A stretch of DNA of 17,961 nucleotides from JAAYAY01 sp964429355 (GTDB lineage: Bacteria; Planctomycetota; Planctomycetia; Pirellulales; Thermoguttaceae). Positions 1 through 8,797 of this stretch are shown here, piece by piece (positions within the stretch are counted from its first letter, which is position 1; each line of letters opens with the position of its first letter). Made by a program: the position numbers and the translations under genes. The stretch lies in contig CAYSCH010000184.1 in assembly GCA_964429355.1 (NCBI GenBank), positions 1-17,961 on the forward strand. The letters run 5' to 3'. A model generated the notes under the pieces. That model was not told the origin of the DNA. It saw only the letters and a program-made list of their open reading frames with translations, and searched no databases.

Positions 1-126
1 ATGGACCTCCCCCCAGGTTTGGACTGCTTGGGACTGAAATCGCTATCCCGGTCCAACCCACATTGCCCGCCTGCAACTTCAGATGGCTGAATAGATTCCA
101 AGACTCTTCAAAACAGGGACCTTTCT

Positions 127-1662
127 ATGCTGCGTAAAGCCTTGGTGCTGTTGGGGGTCGGCCTGCTCCTCTCGATATCTTCGGCTGCCGCGGCCGAAGG
201 CAGAGCTCCCAAGCGACATGTGATCATGATGATCGCCGACGGGGCAGGGTTCAACACGTTTCACGCCACGAGCATGTACCAGGGCAAGTGGGATTCGGCC
301 AAGGGGTGTGGTATGCAGGTCTATAACGGGCCTGACTGGACGTGCGTGGCCGCCCAGACCTTTCCATTGAATCTCTCGGCAAAACCTCTGGGCACAGACC
401 AGCAGGATCCGGCCCTGGTTTACGATCCGGTCAAGGCCTGGGATCGCAAAACCGGGTATGAATGGCTCACGGCCGGCTACACCGACTCGGCTGCGGCGGG
501 TACCGCCCTGTCGACCGGCAAGAAGACCTTCAACAATGCCATCAACTGGAGCGACCTGAATCAACCGATCAAGCCGACCATGCCCGAACTGGCCTGCTCG
601 TTGGGCCTGGCCACCGGCGCGGTCACTTCGGTGGAATGGTCGCACGCCACTCCGGCCGCTTTCAGCAATGCCCATTCAGCCGAGCGGGATCAGTACCAGG
701 AGATTGCTCAGCAAATGCTCCAGGGGGGCGTGCTCGATGTGATCATGGGAGCGGGCAACCCGGACTTCGACAACAATGGCCAGCCCTGGAAGCCGACAAA
801 AGTCAAGAAGACCGAGGCTGAAAAGGCCGCTGAAACGGCCAAGGGAATCACCGGCGAGATTGCCGCAGACCGGGAATACAAATACGTCGGGGGCAAAGAA
901 GCCTGGGAAGCAATCGAAGCCGCCCGCAACTCTCCCGGCGGACTTTACCTCGGCTACCGGCCCGTGTCGACCAAGGCCGAGTTCGAAGCCCTCTGCCAGG
1001 GCGAGGCCCCCGCCAAGGTCCTCGGGACCGCGCAGGTGGCAACCACGCTCCAGCAGGCCCGCACCAAGGCGGGCGACAAGCATCCAGACGAAGACACTCC
1101 GCTGAACCCGAATGTTCCCACCCTCGACACCATGACCCGCGGAGCGCTCAACGTGCTCGGCCGCAAGCCCAACGGCTTCTTCCTGATGATCGAGGGGGGC
1201 GCCGTGGACTGGGCCAATCACAACAACCTCCCCGGTCGCATGATCCAGGAACAGATGGACTTCCACTTGGCGATCGAGTCGGTCGTCGCCTGGGTTGAAA
1301 CCCACAGCAACTGGGACGAAACCCTGCTGGTAATTACGTCAGACCATGAGACCGGCCTGCTTCGCGGCCCAGATTCCGACGAGGACCCGTTCCGGCCTCT
1401 GGTTGACAACGGCCCCGGCATGATCCCTGGACTGGCATACCACTCCAAAAAACACAGCAACAGCCTCGTGCCCGTGTTTGCCCGCGGCGTTGGAGCCGAG
1501 CAATTGGAGGCACTCACAGTCGGCATCGACCCCGTGCTCGGACCGTATATCGACAACACGGCGATCACCCGGATCCTGCGGGCTGCCCTCGAGTCGGCCA
1601 CTGCCAAACCGATGCTCACCGGGAATGAGGCTCAGTCCGCCGGGCCCCTGTCGGCCCAGTGA
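127..1662 (+). CDS. Secreted alkaline phosphatase (PhoA family)
   Basis: Likely hydrolyses phosphate monoesters outside the cytoplasm, using a phosphoserine intermediate and bound zinc and magnesium. The 511-residue protein starts with a signal peptide (about residues 1-23, ending SSAAAAEG). The family core can be followed in order: metal ligand Asp38 in MIADGAG; nucleophile Ser131 in the TDSAAAGTALSTGKK motif; His173 in WSHATPAAF; Glu356, Asp361 and His365 in IEGGAVDWANH; Asp406-His407 in SDHETG; and a C-terminal His443 in KKHSNS. All expected metal-binding and catalytic positions therefore appear present. A lysine/glutamate-rich insertion (about 220-290) separates the two halves. The start is preceded by a weak AGGGA at 115-119. 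The gene is followed after 33 bp by a secreted DUF1080 gene on the same strand, probably co-transcribed. The family is clear; the natural substrate (monoester or diester) is not decided by sequence. Confidence 0.93.
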   Translation: MLRKALVLLGVGLLLSISSAAAAEGRAPKRHVIMMIADGAGFNTFHATSMYQGKWDSAKGCGMQVYNGPDWTCVAAQTFPLNLSAKPLGTDQQDPALVYDPVKAWDRKTGYEWLTAGYTDSAAAGTALSTGKKTFNNAINWSDLNQPIKPTMPELACSLGLATGAVTSVEWSHATPAAFSNAHSAERDQYQEIAQQMLQGGVLDVIMGAGNPDFDNNGQPWKPTKVKKTEAEKAAETAKGITGEIAADREYKYVGGKEAWEAIEAARNSPGGLYLGYRPVSTKAEFEALCQGEAPAKVLGTAQVATTLQQARTKAGDKHPDEDTPLNPNVPTLDTMTRGALNVLGRKPNGFFLMIEGGAVDWANHNNLPGRMIQEQMDFHLAIESVVAWVETHSNWDETLLVITSDHETGLLRGPDSDEDPFRPLVDNGPGMIPGLAYHSKKHSNSLVPVFARGVGAEQLEALTVGIDPVLGPYIDNTAITRILRAALESATAKPMLTGNEAQSAGPLSAQ

Positions 1663-1685
1663 TTTCCTCTCGTCCTTTTCAACAT

Positions 1686-1690
1686 GGAGA
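1686..1690 (+). promoter_or_regulatory. Ribosome binding site that decides the start of the DUF1080 gene
   Basis: GGAGA lies five bases before the ATG at 1696. An earlier in-frame ATG at 1684 overlaps this site and has no purine-rich sequence before it. The later ATG is therefore the better start, and it leaves a shorter, conventional signal peptide. Confidence 0.6.
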
Positions 1691-1695
1691 ACAAT

Positions 1696-2430
1696 ATGCT
1701 TCGCTGCTTGACACTGCCGGTTCTGCTTCTGTTTGCCTCGAGCACGTTGGCTGCCGACCCCCAGACGGCTCCCGCCGAACCGGAGGGAATGAAGGCTCTG
1801 TTCAACGGAAAGGACCTCTCCGGGTGGGACGGCGATCCGCGACTGTGGTCGGTCAAGGACGGCGCGATTCGCGGAGAGACGACCGAGGAAAACAAGGCCA
1901 ACGGCAATACGTTCCTGGTCTGGAAAGACGGCGTGCTCAAGGATTTCGAACTGCGGCTCTCCTTCCGCTGCGCGGCCAGTAACAACTCCGGCATCCAGTA
2001 CCGCTCGAAGCACATCACCGACAACCCCAAGAACCCCTGGGTCGTCCGCGGCTATCAGCACGAGATCCGCAACGAGGTCAAGCTGCCCAGTGTGTCCGGT
2101 TTCATCTATGACGAAGGCGGCAAGCGAGGCCGAATGTGCCTCGTGGGCGAAAAGGCTGTCTGGGGAGAAGACGGTGAGAAAGAGGTGACCGGTACTCTCA
2201 TCGACGCCGAGGAGTTTGCCAGGCTGTTCAAACTCGACGACTGGAACGATGTGGTGATCGTCGCCAAGGGCCCGCACCTCCAGCACTACCTGAACGGCCG
2301 GCTGATCCTCGACTGCACCGACAACCATCCGCAGGGCTCCCTTCGCGAAGGTGTTCTCGCCCTGCAGATTCACGCAGGCAACCCCATGTGGGCGGAGTAC
2401 AAGGATATTCGGCTCCAAGAGATCAAGTAA
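1696..2430 (+). CDS. Secreted DUF1080 protein (3-keto-disaccharide hydrolase domain)
   Basis: A 244-residue exported protein made almost entirely of one DUF1080 (PF06439) jelly-roll domain, a concanavalin-like fold. Some family members cleave 3-keto-glycosides; others may simply bind glycans. The signal peptide spans about residues 1-20 (MLRCLTLPVLLLF...STLAA). The domain opens with the typical LFNGKDLSGWDG (35-46), continues with NNSGIQYRSK (about 96-105) and a GYQHEI segment near 119, and closes with GVLALQIHAGNPMWAEYKDIRLQEI. No cysteine lipobox is evident, so it is probably free in the periplasm or outside the cell. It follows the phosphatase closely and converges with the large heme protein gene, 34 bp away end to end. 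In 3-keto-glycoside breakdown, DUF1080 proteins act after an oxidoreductase; the neighbouring PVC-type dehydrogenase-like protein could be that partner, but this is inference. The substrate is unknown. Confidence 0.9.
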   Translation: MLRCLTLPVLLLFASSTLAADPQTAPAEPEGMKALFNGKDLSGWDGDPRLWSVKDGAIRGETTEENKANGNTFLVWKDGVLKDFELRLSFRCAASNNSGIQYRSKHITDNPKNPWVVRGYQHEIRNEVKLPSVSGFIYDEGGKRGRMCLVGEKAVWGEDGEKEVTGTLIDAEEFARLFKLDDWNDVVIVAKGPHLQHYLNGRLILDCTDNHPQGSLREGVLALQIHAGNPMWAEYKDIRLQEIK

Positions 2431-2464
2431 GCCCTGTAGATCGGACTGATCCAGGCCAGGCCGT

Positions 2465-5400
2465 TTATCGCACTCCAAATGGGGCTTGCTGGATTTCGAT
2501 GCGATCGAAGAGTGCTTCGCCTCCCATGGCAGTCGGGGCGAGGCCGGTGAGGGTAAAATCCCCGAAGTCCGCCCACAAGTCACGCTCCACGACTGTCCAC
2601 TCGGCTGGCGGTTCCTCGTCGATGCAAAGGGCCAACCAGCCCGTCGTGTTCTTGCCGGCGAAGTAGCGCTGCCGGGCCACGTCGGCCGGCGGCCAGCCAC
2701 CGTCGGCCGCCAGTTCGAGCATGACGCCCTCTCCGGCGCGTTGCTTCCAGGCATAGCGGAGATACCGGAACTCTCCCGGACCCGGATTCTCGCGAATCGG
2801 AAACTGCCATCCGGGCAGTCGGGGAGAGAAACGTTGGGGAGGGCTGACGGCCAGGGCGACCTTGCCGGAGAACACGTCGGCCGACTCCGCCCGCGCCCGG
2901 CCATCTCCTTCGGCCAGGAGGGCCGGGAAAGCCGGCTCGTCTTCGAAGAGAACAACCACGTCCGACGGCGCGGAACCGATCGCGCCTCGCAGAAAACCCA
3001 GCAGGTGCGCCAGGTCCTGAGGGGTGATCAGTTCTTCCATGTTCTCCGGCATCATCGACAACTGGGAAGCTTCCATCTCGTCGATATTCTTGCGAAGGAT
3101 CACGTCGGCGGCCGCTTGTTCCCGGCGGAGTGTGATGCTGGTCGCCGTTTCGTCGCAGAGAACGCCCGTGAAGATCCGGCCGTCGACGGTGATCACCGTG
3201 TAATTGTCGTACCCGATCGTGATCTGGTTGCTCGGATCGATCACGTCCGCAACGAGCGTTTCGTCGGCGCGAGTCCGGACCGTCAATAGGTCTGGACCCA
3301 CTTCGAAACCTTCCGCGCCGAGCTTGTGGCACTTCTGGCAATGCTCCTGGAAAAGTCTCTTGCCTTGCTCCGGGGCGCGAGGTAATTTGACTGCCTCCTG
3401 ATATCGGGCAAGCACATTCTGCCGTCGGTTCTCGCCGCTCAGGCCGGCCAAGAGCTTCCGGACCCCTTCGGAGAGCGAGGAATGCCGGAGTAGCTGCTCC
3501 CGGCGGACGGCATCGATGCTTGAAATCGGGACGGCCCCCTGCTCGGCAGCCTCCAGCAGAGTGCCAAGGCGGTCGCTTCGCTGGAAGATTGCCGCAATCA
3601 CGGCCGACCGGACTGCAGGAGTGTGGGACCGATACCCGGCCAGGAGTATGGCGGCAACCTCTTTTTCTTCTCGCGGTGCAAGGGCTTCGACGGCAGCCAA
3701 CTGCAGGTCGAGAGGTTGTTGCGGTTCGAGAAGCGTTTCGGCAACCGCTACCCAGCCGTCCAGTGGCGAGGAAGCCAGGAGCGAGAGTGCCGCCACACGA
3801 TCTTCGAGCGATCGCCGTTCATCCCTGACATCGTCTTTCGCCTTGGCGAAGACAGCGTTCATTTCCGGCGAATCCCGGAGACTCAGAAGGCCGGCCACAT
3901 GGAATGCCAACCGCCGGGTCTCCTCGTCCGGATGAAGCAGAAGACGGCCGACAGGAGGAACCATGGATGTGTCACCGGCAATCTTGCGTCCGGCACGGTC
4001 GAGTCCTTCGCTCAAACCCGCCAGGCCCGCACGAGTTGCTTCCCAGGGGGCTTCCGTCGGCAGATCGGACAGCGTTTGCAGGAGCAGCAGAATCTGAGCC
4101 TCGTTTCCCCCCGCCCCGGCAATCGAAGCGAGACCGTGGATGAGCTCCTCGTCCTCCAGGGCTCCCATACCCCTCTCGAAAATTGCCGCAAACAGAGTGG
4201 CCGCCGAGTTGGTCGACGAACTGAGGATCGCCGCCGCCAGCCAGGGATCGTCCTTGCACGCGGCAGCCGCAACGGCCAGCGCACTGGCCGCGCGGCAATC
4301 GTCGGTTTCGCCCAGGGTCAGGGCAACTTGCAGGCGGACTCGCGGGTGGCCGTCGTCTACGAGCTTCAGCACCTCGTCCACGACTTCCGCATTCTGCCGT
4401 AAATAGCCTTCGGCCAGCCTCAGTCCGTGCATGCGAATGGCGAAGTGAGGATCGTGCAACGCCTGTTCGACACTGGACGGTTGAAGCGAGCCGAGCCCCG
4501 CGAGGGTGTAGAGAGCGTGGAGACGCGTCTGGCCTGTCGGGCCATCCGCCGCCATCCGTTCCAGAGCTGGGCTTACCGCCGGATCGCCCCGCTCGACGAG
4601 CAATCGTTGGGCTGTCGATCGCCACCAGGCGTTGGCGTGGGCGAGATGCCCTACGAGTTCGTCGCCCGTGGCCTGGTCCAGGTCGAAGCGAGGAATGCTT
4701 GTCTTGCCTTGGGGTACGATCCGCCAGATACGTCCGAGATTGGCGCCGGCAATCAGCGATTCCACGTAGACTTGCTGCAGATGCCGGGGGATCGCCGAGT
4801 AGTCCTCGATGATGTCGCGGTACATGTCCACAACGTACAGCGCGCCATCGGGGCCGGTCGCGAGGTTCACAGGCCGAAACCACTGTTCGCTGGACACGAG
4901 GAACTCCGTCTGTTCGTCTTCCTGCGGACGCCGGACTCGGTAACTCGCGCCGTCGGCCACCAGCAGGCAACGGTGGACCAGATTCTGGGCGTTGTCGACA
5001 CTGAAATGGTTCTCTCGATATTCCTCCGGCAGCAAGTCGCCTTGGTAGATCGTCTGGCCGCTGGCAGCCGTGAAATAGCCGTTCGCCGTGGCCTCCGCTT
5101 CTCCATAGAACCGCACCCAGGCCGGATCGGCCGCACGGGCTCGCCGCCATGGATCCGGAAGACTGATCGGATAGACTCGTGCCGGGTGCCCGTAGTGGGG
5201 ATTTCGTGCAAGGTAACGGTGCGGAATCGGAATCACGTGCAGGGCGTGCTGCTGGTTCGTGCAGAGAAAACGATCGCCCCAGTCATCGACGGCTTGGCCG
5301 AACCCGCTCGTCCGCCCGCTGGCCGGCTCGATCGCCGTACCGTCCGCTCGGAAGCGGAAACAGACCGAACCGATCGCGACCGCTTCATCGAGATCCGGCC

Positions 5401-6100
5401 CGGTGATCGTGCCGGCACTTCCGGCTCCGCTGACTCCGTAAATCCAGTTGTCCACTCCCCAACGGGGATTGTTGATGCGCGTCCAGAGTTCCCCGGCCCC
5501 AAATCCGGTGAACAAAGTCTCCCGAACCTCGGCTTTTCCATCCTCATCGCGATCGGCCAGGTACACGATGTCCGGCGCGCAAAACACGATCACCCCGCCG
5601 CTCGCCGGTACCAGGCCGTAGCACGGCGGTAGATGATCGGCCAACACGGTCGATCGGTCGACGAGGCCGTCCCCATCTGTGTCTTCGAGTCGTTTCACCG
5701 TGCCGTACTGCTCCTGCTCGGCGCGCCGGATCGCTTCGGGAGAGGCCGCGACGCGGCGGACCTCGGTGTCCAGCTGGCCCGTCTTGTTCAACTCCAGGAT
5801 GTCGTAGTAACCTTCGAGGTTGTAACCGTGAATTTCGCAGACGAGTATTCGTCCCTTGGCATCGAAGGCGATTGCCACCGGGTCGGCCACATGAGGTTCG
5901 CTGGCGACCAGTTCGATGCCCAGCCCGGCTGGAAGTCGGAAGAGTTCGCGGCTCTTCTCCGGCGGGAGAGGTTTTGGAGCGTCGCCGGCGAGCTGGATTT
6001 CGGCGGGCCAGGCGGGCGAAATCATCAGAACAGCCGGTAACCCGGCAAGCAGCACAACGAGCAGGGCCGTGGATGTCCGGAATCGTGCGGCGATTCTCAT
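2465..6100 (-). CDS. Secreted PVC-type dehydrogenase-like / HEAT-repeat / cytochrome c protein
   Basis: A 1211-residue exported protein of the planctomycete family annotated as putative membrane-bound dehydrogenase with heme-binding domain (TIGR02604 and TIGR02603). Order of parts: signal peptide (about 1-33, ending SPAWPA); a beta-propeller domain like sugar/sorbosone dehydrogenases (about 50-465) containing a calcium-loop-like TDGDGLVD near 140 and the GPDGALYVVDMYRD motif near 417-429; alpha-helical HEAT-like repeats (about 475-900); a c-type cytochrome domain with CQKCH at 921-925 and a likely axial methionine in SMMPENM (1015-1021); and a C-terminal beta-rich domain (about 1050-1211). 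The start is set by AGGAGA on the minus strand, seven bases before the ATG; the frame stays open upstream but that stretch lacks a signal peptide. The probable role is oxidation of a sugar or polyol with electrons passed to the attached heme; the substrate cannot be read from sequence. The gene is divergent from the GH20 gene. Confidence 0.9.
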   Translation of the reverse strand: MRIAARFRTSTALLVVLLAGLPAVLMISPAWPAEIQLAGDAPKPLPPEKSRELFRLPAGLGIELVASEPHVADPVAIAFDAKGRILVCEIHGYNLEGYYDILELNKTGQLDTEVRRVAASPEAIRRAEQEQYGTVKRLEDTDGDGLVDRSTVLADHLPPCYGLVPASGGVIVFCAPDIVYLADRDEDGKAEVRETLFTGFGAGELWTRINNPRWGVDNWIYGVSGAGSAGTITGPDLDEAVAIGSVCFRFRADGTAIEPASGRTSGFGQAVDDWGDRFLCTNQQHALHVIPIPHRYLARNPHYGHPARVYPISLPDPWRRARAADPAWVRFYGEAEATANGYFTAASGQTIYQGDLLPEEYRENHFSVDNAQNLVHRCLLVADGASYRVRRPQEDEQTEFLVSSEQWFRPVNLATGPDGALYVVDMYRDIIEDYSAIPRHLQQVYVESLIAGANLGRIWRIVPQGKTSIPRFDLDQATGDELVGHLAHANAWWRSTAQRLLVERGDPAVSPALERMAADGPTGQTRLHALYTLAGLGSLQPSSVEQALHDPHFAIRMHGLRLAEGYLRQNAEVVDEVLKLVDDGHPRVRLQVALTLGETDDCRAASALAVAAAACKDDPWLAAAILSSSTNSAATLFAAIFERGMGALEDEELIHGLASIAGAGGNEAQILLLLQTLSDLPTEAPWEATRAGLAGLSEGLDRAGRKIAGDTSMVPPVGRLLLHPDEETRRLAFHVAGLLSLRDSPEMNAVFAKAKDDVRDERRSLEDRVAALSLLASSPLDGWVAVAETLLEPQQPLDLQLAAVEALAPREEKEVAAILLAGYRSHTPAVRSAVIAAIFQRSDRLGTLLEAAEQGAVPISSIDAVRREQLLRHSSLSEGVRKLLAGLSGENRRQNVLARYQEAVKLPRAPEQGKRLFQEHCQKCHKLGAEGFEVGPDLLTVRTRADETLVADVIDPSNQITIGYDNYTVITVDGRIFTGVLCDETATSITLRREQAAADVILRKNIDEMEASQLSMMPENMEELITPQDLAHLLGFLRGAIGSAPSDVVVLFEDEPAFPALLAEGDGRARAESADVFSGKVALAVSPPQRFSPRLPGWQFPIRENPGPGEFRYLRYAWKQRAGEGVMLELAADGGWPPADVARQRYFAGKNTTGWLALCIDEEPPAEWTVVERDLWADFGDFTLTGLAPTAMGGEALFDRIEIQQAPFGVR

Positions 6101-6107
6101 TGCCGGG

Positions 6108-6113
6108 TCTCCT
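6108..6113 (-). promoter_or_regulatory. Ribosome binding site for the PVC-type heme protein
   Basis: Minus-strand AGGAGA, seven bases upstream of the ATG ending at 6100. It supports this start over the upstream in-frame ATG at 6457, which would add 119 residues without a signal peptide and would overlap the GH20 gene. Confidence 0.65.
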
Positions 6114-6143
6114 GCATGGCAAGGATCCAGTTTCGTGGGCACC

Positions 6144-6149
6144 AGTATA
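6144..6149 (-). promoter_or_regulatory. Candidate -10 element for the PVC-type heme protein
   Basis: TATACT on the minus strand lies 43 bp upstream of the start codon, inside the 164-bp region between two divergent genes. No convincing -35 hexamer is seen at 16-18 bp spacing, so this is a weak call. Confidence 0.3.
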
Positions 6150-6264
6150 GAATGCGGGAACCGAGTTTGATAGTATTTGGCTGGGCTCGGGTTCGCGGTC
6201 TGGTCTTTTGTGCCGTACCCGTCCGGTAGGCAAGACTGAATTTGTCGATACGGGAGACTCTTCC

Positions 6265-8679
6265 ATGAAACGTTGGTTTTCTTCCCCGTGTTTCGCCCTG
6301 GTCTTTGCGGCTGCGTTCGTCTACTTCGCCCGTGCCGACGACGCCGCGTCGCTGCGGCTGGTTCCCTTTCCGAAACAGGTGAAATTGGGAGCTCGCTCCC
6401 TTGGGCTGGAGCAGCCGCTCGTGGCGGTTGTGCCCGAAGCGGCCAGACTGGCAGCACAAGCGTTCCTCGTGGACGAGGTCACGCGGGGCGGTCTGCCGCC
6501 GGTCGAAATCCAGGTGAGCGATAGCCCCAACCCCGTCGTCCGTCTCTCCTCAAAAGGCCTTCCTGAGGTGGCTTTACCGAGCCTGCGTGCGGAGGCGGGC
6601 GATGAGGACTACGCCCTGGAGGTCACGTCCGGCGGGGCCGCGATCGTTGCCCGTGCGGTGCCCGGATTGATTCACGGGCTCGCGACCTTGGGGCAACTGG
6701 TTCGAGCCAATCGACGCAACGGCGCGATCCCTTGCGTGTCGATTCAAGACTGGCCGAGCGTGCGCTGGCGGGCGTTTCAGGACGACATCACCCGCGGTCC
6801 CAGTACCAACCTCTCGGAACTCGAGCGGGACGTTACCCGAGGCGCCATGCTGAAACTGAACCTCTTCACTTACTACATGCAGCATCAGTTTGCATTCACA
6901 AAGCACCCGCTCCTGGGACCGAAGGACGGCTCGCTCACCCCGGCAGAACTGGCCGGTCTGGTGAACCATGGGCGGCCCCTCGGTGTGGAGATCCTCGGCA
7001 ACCAGCAGTCCTTCGCCCACATGCAGCACACGCTGGCGCACCCCGAGTACGCCCATCTGAAGCAGGACGAACGCACGTTGTCGCCCGTTCATGAGGGAAC
7101 TTACCAGTTGCTCGACGACCTCTACAGTGAGGTCCTGCCGATTCTCCCCTTCGAAATGTTCAATGTCTGCTGCGACGAAACGTGGGGGCTTGGCCTGGAG
7201 GGGCCCACGAAGGCGCTGGGTGACCAGATCGGCCCCGGCGGCGTCTACGTTCGGCATATCCGGCGGGTTTACGACCTCGTCCATGGCAAGTACGGCAAGC
7301 GGATGATGATGTGGGGCGACGTGATCCTCAACCATCCCGACAAGCTCGAGGCAATCCCCAAGGATGTGGTCATGCTCACCTGGGGCTACAATCCCAAAGA
7401 CAGTTTTGAAGATCAAATTGTCCCCTTCGCCAGATCGGGATACGAGTTCTTTGTGTGCCCGGGTGTGAACAACTGGAGTCGCGTCCTGCCTGATTTTCAG
7501 GGTGCGGCCGTCAATATCCAGAACTTCGTCCGTGACGGCGCAAAACACGGAACCATCGGCGTGCTCAACACTTCCTGGGACGATGACGGCGAGAACTTGA
7601 ACGCCCCGAACTGGCACGGATTCGCCTGGGGCGCCGAGTGCGCCTGGAACGCTTCGATCACGTCTCGCGCAGACTTCGACCGGCGGATCGGGGCGGTATT
7701 GCTGGGCGAACCGGGCGAAGAATTTGGCCAGGCCATCAACCTGCTCTCGGCGCCAGGGCTTGGCGGCATGATGAACCGTCAGTTCTGGGAGGTCACGACG
7801 GGCCTGGTGCGGCCCGAGACACAGGCTTCGGCCGAGAAGAACCTGAAGATCGCCCGAGACGCGATTCTCCGGCTCGAAGCCTGCCGAAAGACGGCAACGG
7901 TCGATGCGGACCTGGTCGATTCGCTTCTGTTCGGTGCACGGCGGATGGAACATTGCTTCCAGAGCCAGGTGGACCGGGCCACGGCTGCCTTGGAGTATGA
8001 TCAGGCGACCCGGGCCGCTGCCGGCAAGGCCCTCGACCATCTGGACCGGGCAATCGCGGCCGTCAGCCAAACCGCCGAGGGCTATCGCAAGCTCCGCCAG
8101 GAGTGGGAGGTGTTGTGGCATCGCGAGAACAAGCCCCACGCCCTCGATTTGTCCTTGGCCAGGTACGGTGAGGCCATCGCCCGCTGCGACGACATGTTGT
8201 CCCGGCTTGCGGAGGCCCGCAAGGCCGCGGAGGAAGGCAAGCCGCTGCCGTCTGCCGCCGATTTCGGGCTGCGGCTCTGGAAGAGACCCGAGAAGCTCGT
8301 CCGGCCGGGCCGGATCGAGTCGTCATTGGGAAACTATCAGGATTACTATCCCGAGTTTGCCTTCGACGGCGATACGGAAACGTTCTACTGGTCGGATCGC
8401 GGCCTGGTGGCCGGCGACGATTTCACCTTGGTGCTCGATGAGCCTTCAGACCTGGAGAAGGTAACGATTCTGCTCGGTACCGACCGCTACCGTCAGGAAT
8501 ACGTGCACGTGGGCCAGTTGCAGCTGCAGGGGGCCGACGGAAACTGGACCGACCTGGCGGAGTTGAATTCGGACCGAGTTGAGGTCGAATTGCCTGCGGG
8601 CAAGATCAAGGCAATTCGGCTCCGGGCAAAAGAACCGCAGAAGTTTTGGTTGATCGTCAGGGAGATTCAACTCCAGTAG
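6265..8679 (+). CDS. Secreted GH20 beta-N-acetylhexosaminidase-like enzyme with C-terminal discoidin-like domain
   Basis: An 804-residue exported protein. Signal peptide about 1-23 (ends YFARA). Residues 30-150 resemble the N-terminal domain that precedes GH20 barrels (ends with the HGLATLGQL helix). A TIM barrel follows (about 155-500): the GH20 catalytic pair is seen as Asp304-Glu305 in NVCCDETWGLG, and the barrel aromatic segments MMMWGD (347-352) and LTWGY (371-375) are present. Residues 520-660 form a helical region. The last 130 residues (about 675-804) look like an F5/8 type C (discoidin) carbohydrate-binding module. GH20 enzymes cleave terminal N-acetylglucosamine or galactosamine by substrate-assisted catalysis, so chitin, peptidoglycan or host/algal glycans are possible targets. 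GGGAGA at 6252-6257, seven bases before this ATG, selects the start. The GH20 assignment is good; true substrate and activity are unverified. Confidence 0.85.
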   Translation: MKRWFSSPCFALVFAAAFVYFARADDAASLRLVPFPKQVKLGARSLGLEQPLVAVVPEAARLAAQAFLVDEVTRGGLPPVEIQVSDSPNPVVRLSSKGLPEVALPSLRAEAGDEDYALEVTSGGAAIVARAVPGLIHGLATLGQLVRANRRNGAIPCVSIQDWPSVRWRAFQDDITRGPSTNLSELERDVTRGAMLKLNLFTYYMQHQFAFTKHPLLGPKDGSLTPAELAGLVNHGRPLGVEILGNQQSFAHMQHTLAHPEYAHLKQDERTLSPVHEGTYQLLDDLYSEVLPILPFEMFNVCCDETWGLGLEGPTKALGDQIGPGGVYVRHIRRVYDLVHGKYGKRMMMWGDVILNHPDKLEAIPKDVVMLTWGYNPKDSFEDQIVPFARSGYEFFVCPGVNNWSRVLPDFQGAAVNIQNFVRDGAKHGTIGVLNTSWDDDGENLNAPNWHGFAWGAECAWNASITSRADFDRRIGAVLLGEPGEEFGQAINLLSAPGLGGMMNRQFWEVTTGLVRPETQASAEKNLKIARDAILRLEACRKTATVDADLVDSLLFGARRMEHCFQSQVDRATAALEYDQATRAAAGKALDHLDRAIAAVSQTAEGYRKLRQEWEVLWHRENKPHALDLSLARYGEAIARCDDMLSRLAEARKAAEEGKPLPSAADFGLRLWKRPEKLVRPGRIESSLGNYQDYYPEFAFDGDTETFYWSDRGLVAGDDFTLVLDEPSDLEKVTILLGTDRYRQEYVHVGQLQLQGADGNWTDLAELNSDRVEVELPAGKIKAIRLRAKEPQKFWLIVREIQLQ

Positions 8680-8797
8680 CATTGCCCAAGAGTCGTCGGA
8701 GATCATCACGGCGCAGCGCGATGGTTTTGAATCGCCCAAAATTGTCCGCCAGGTGATCGCAGGGCGTCAGGCTGAATTCACAGTCGGATGGATCCAC
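8657..8797 (-). CDS. Candidate small ORF or frameshifted C-terminus of the neighbouring gene
   Basis: A 46-codon reading frame with a possible GTG start. It overlaps the last 31 bases of the upstream minus-strand gene in another frame and the 3' end of the convergent GH20 gene by 23 bp. The translation looks protein-like (LADNFGRFKTIALRRDDLRRLLG), with normal codon use and a helical, charged end. It may be the displaced C-terminus of the 350-residue protein after a frameshift, or a small translationally coupled protein. No clear ribosome binding site supports the GTG. I do not recognise the sequence. Confidence 0.25.
   Translation of the reverse strand: MDPSDCEFSLTPCDHLADNFGRFKTIALRRDDLRRLLGNATGVESP

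Noticed and set aside
1..90. A 29-codon plus-strand frame at the left edge
   Set aside because: It is short, has no domain and no visible context. It could be the end of an upstream gene but cannot be supported from this window.
2431..2464. Terminator between the convergent DUF1080 and heme protein genes
   Set aside because: Only a four-base GATC inverted repeat is visible in the 34-bp spacer and no T-run follows on either strand.
1339..2955. A 538-codon minus-strand open frame across the phosphatase, the DUF1080 gene and the end of the heme protein gene
   Set aside because: It overlaps two well-supported genes on the opposite strand and a supported gene in another frame, and has no domain signal.
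4427..5632. A 401-codon plus-strand open frame inside the PVC-type heme protein gene
   Set aside because: It is antisense to the propeller domain, and its composition is typical of a shadow frame.
6101..6457. Longer start for the PVC-type heme protein at 6457
   Set aside because: The added 119 residues are basic and low in structure, overlap the GH20 start region, and would hide the signal peptide that begins at 6100 after a good ribosome binding site.
6574..8139. A 521-codon minus-strand open frame inside the GH20 gene
   Set aside because: The plus-strand gene has the GH20 catalytic Asp-Glu pair and a signal peptide; the antisense translation has neither a signal peptide nor a motif.
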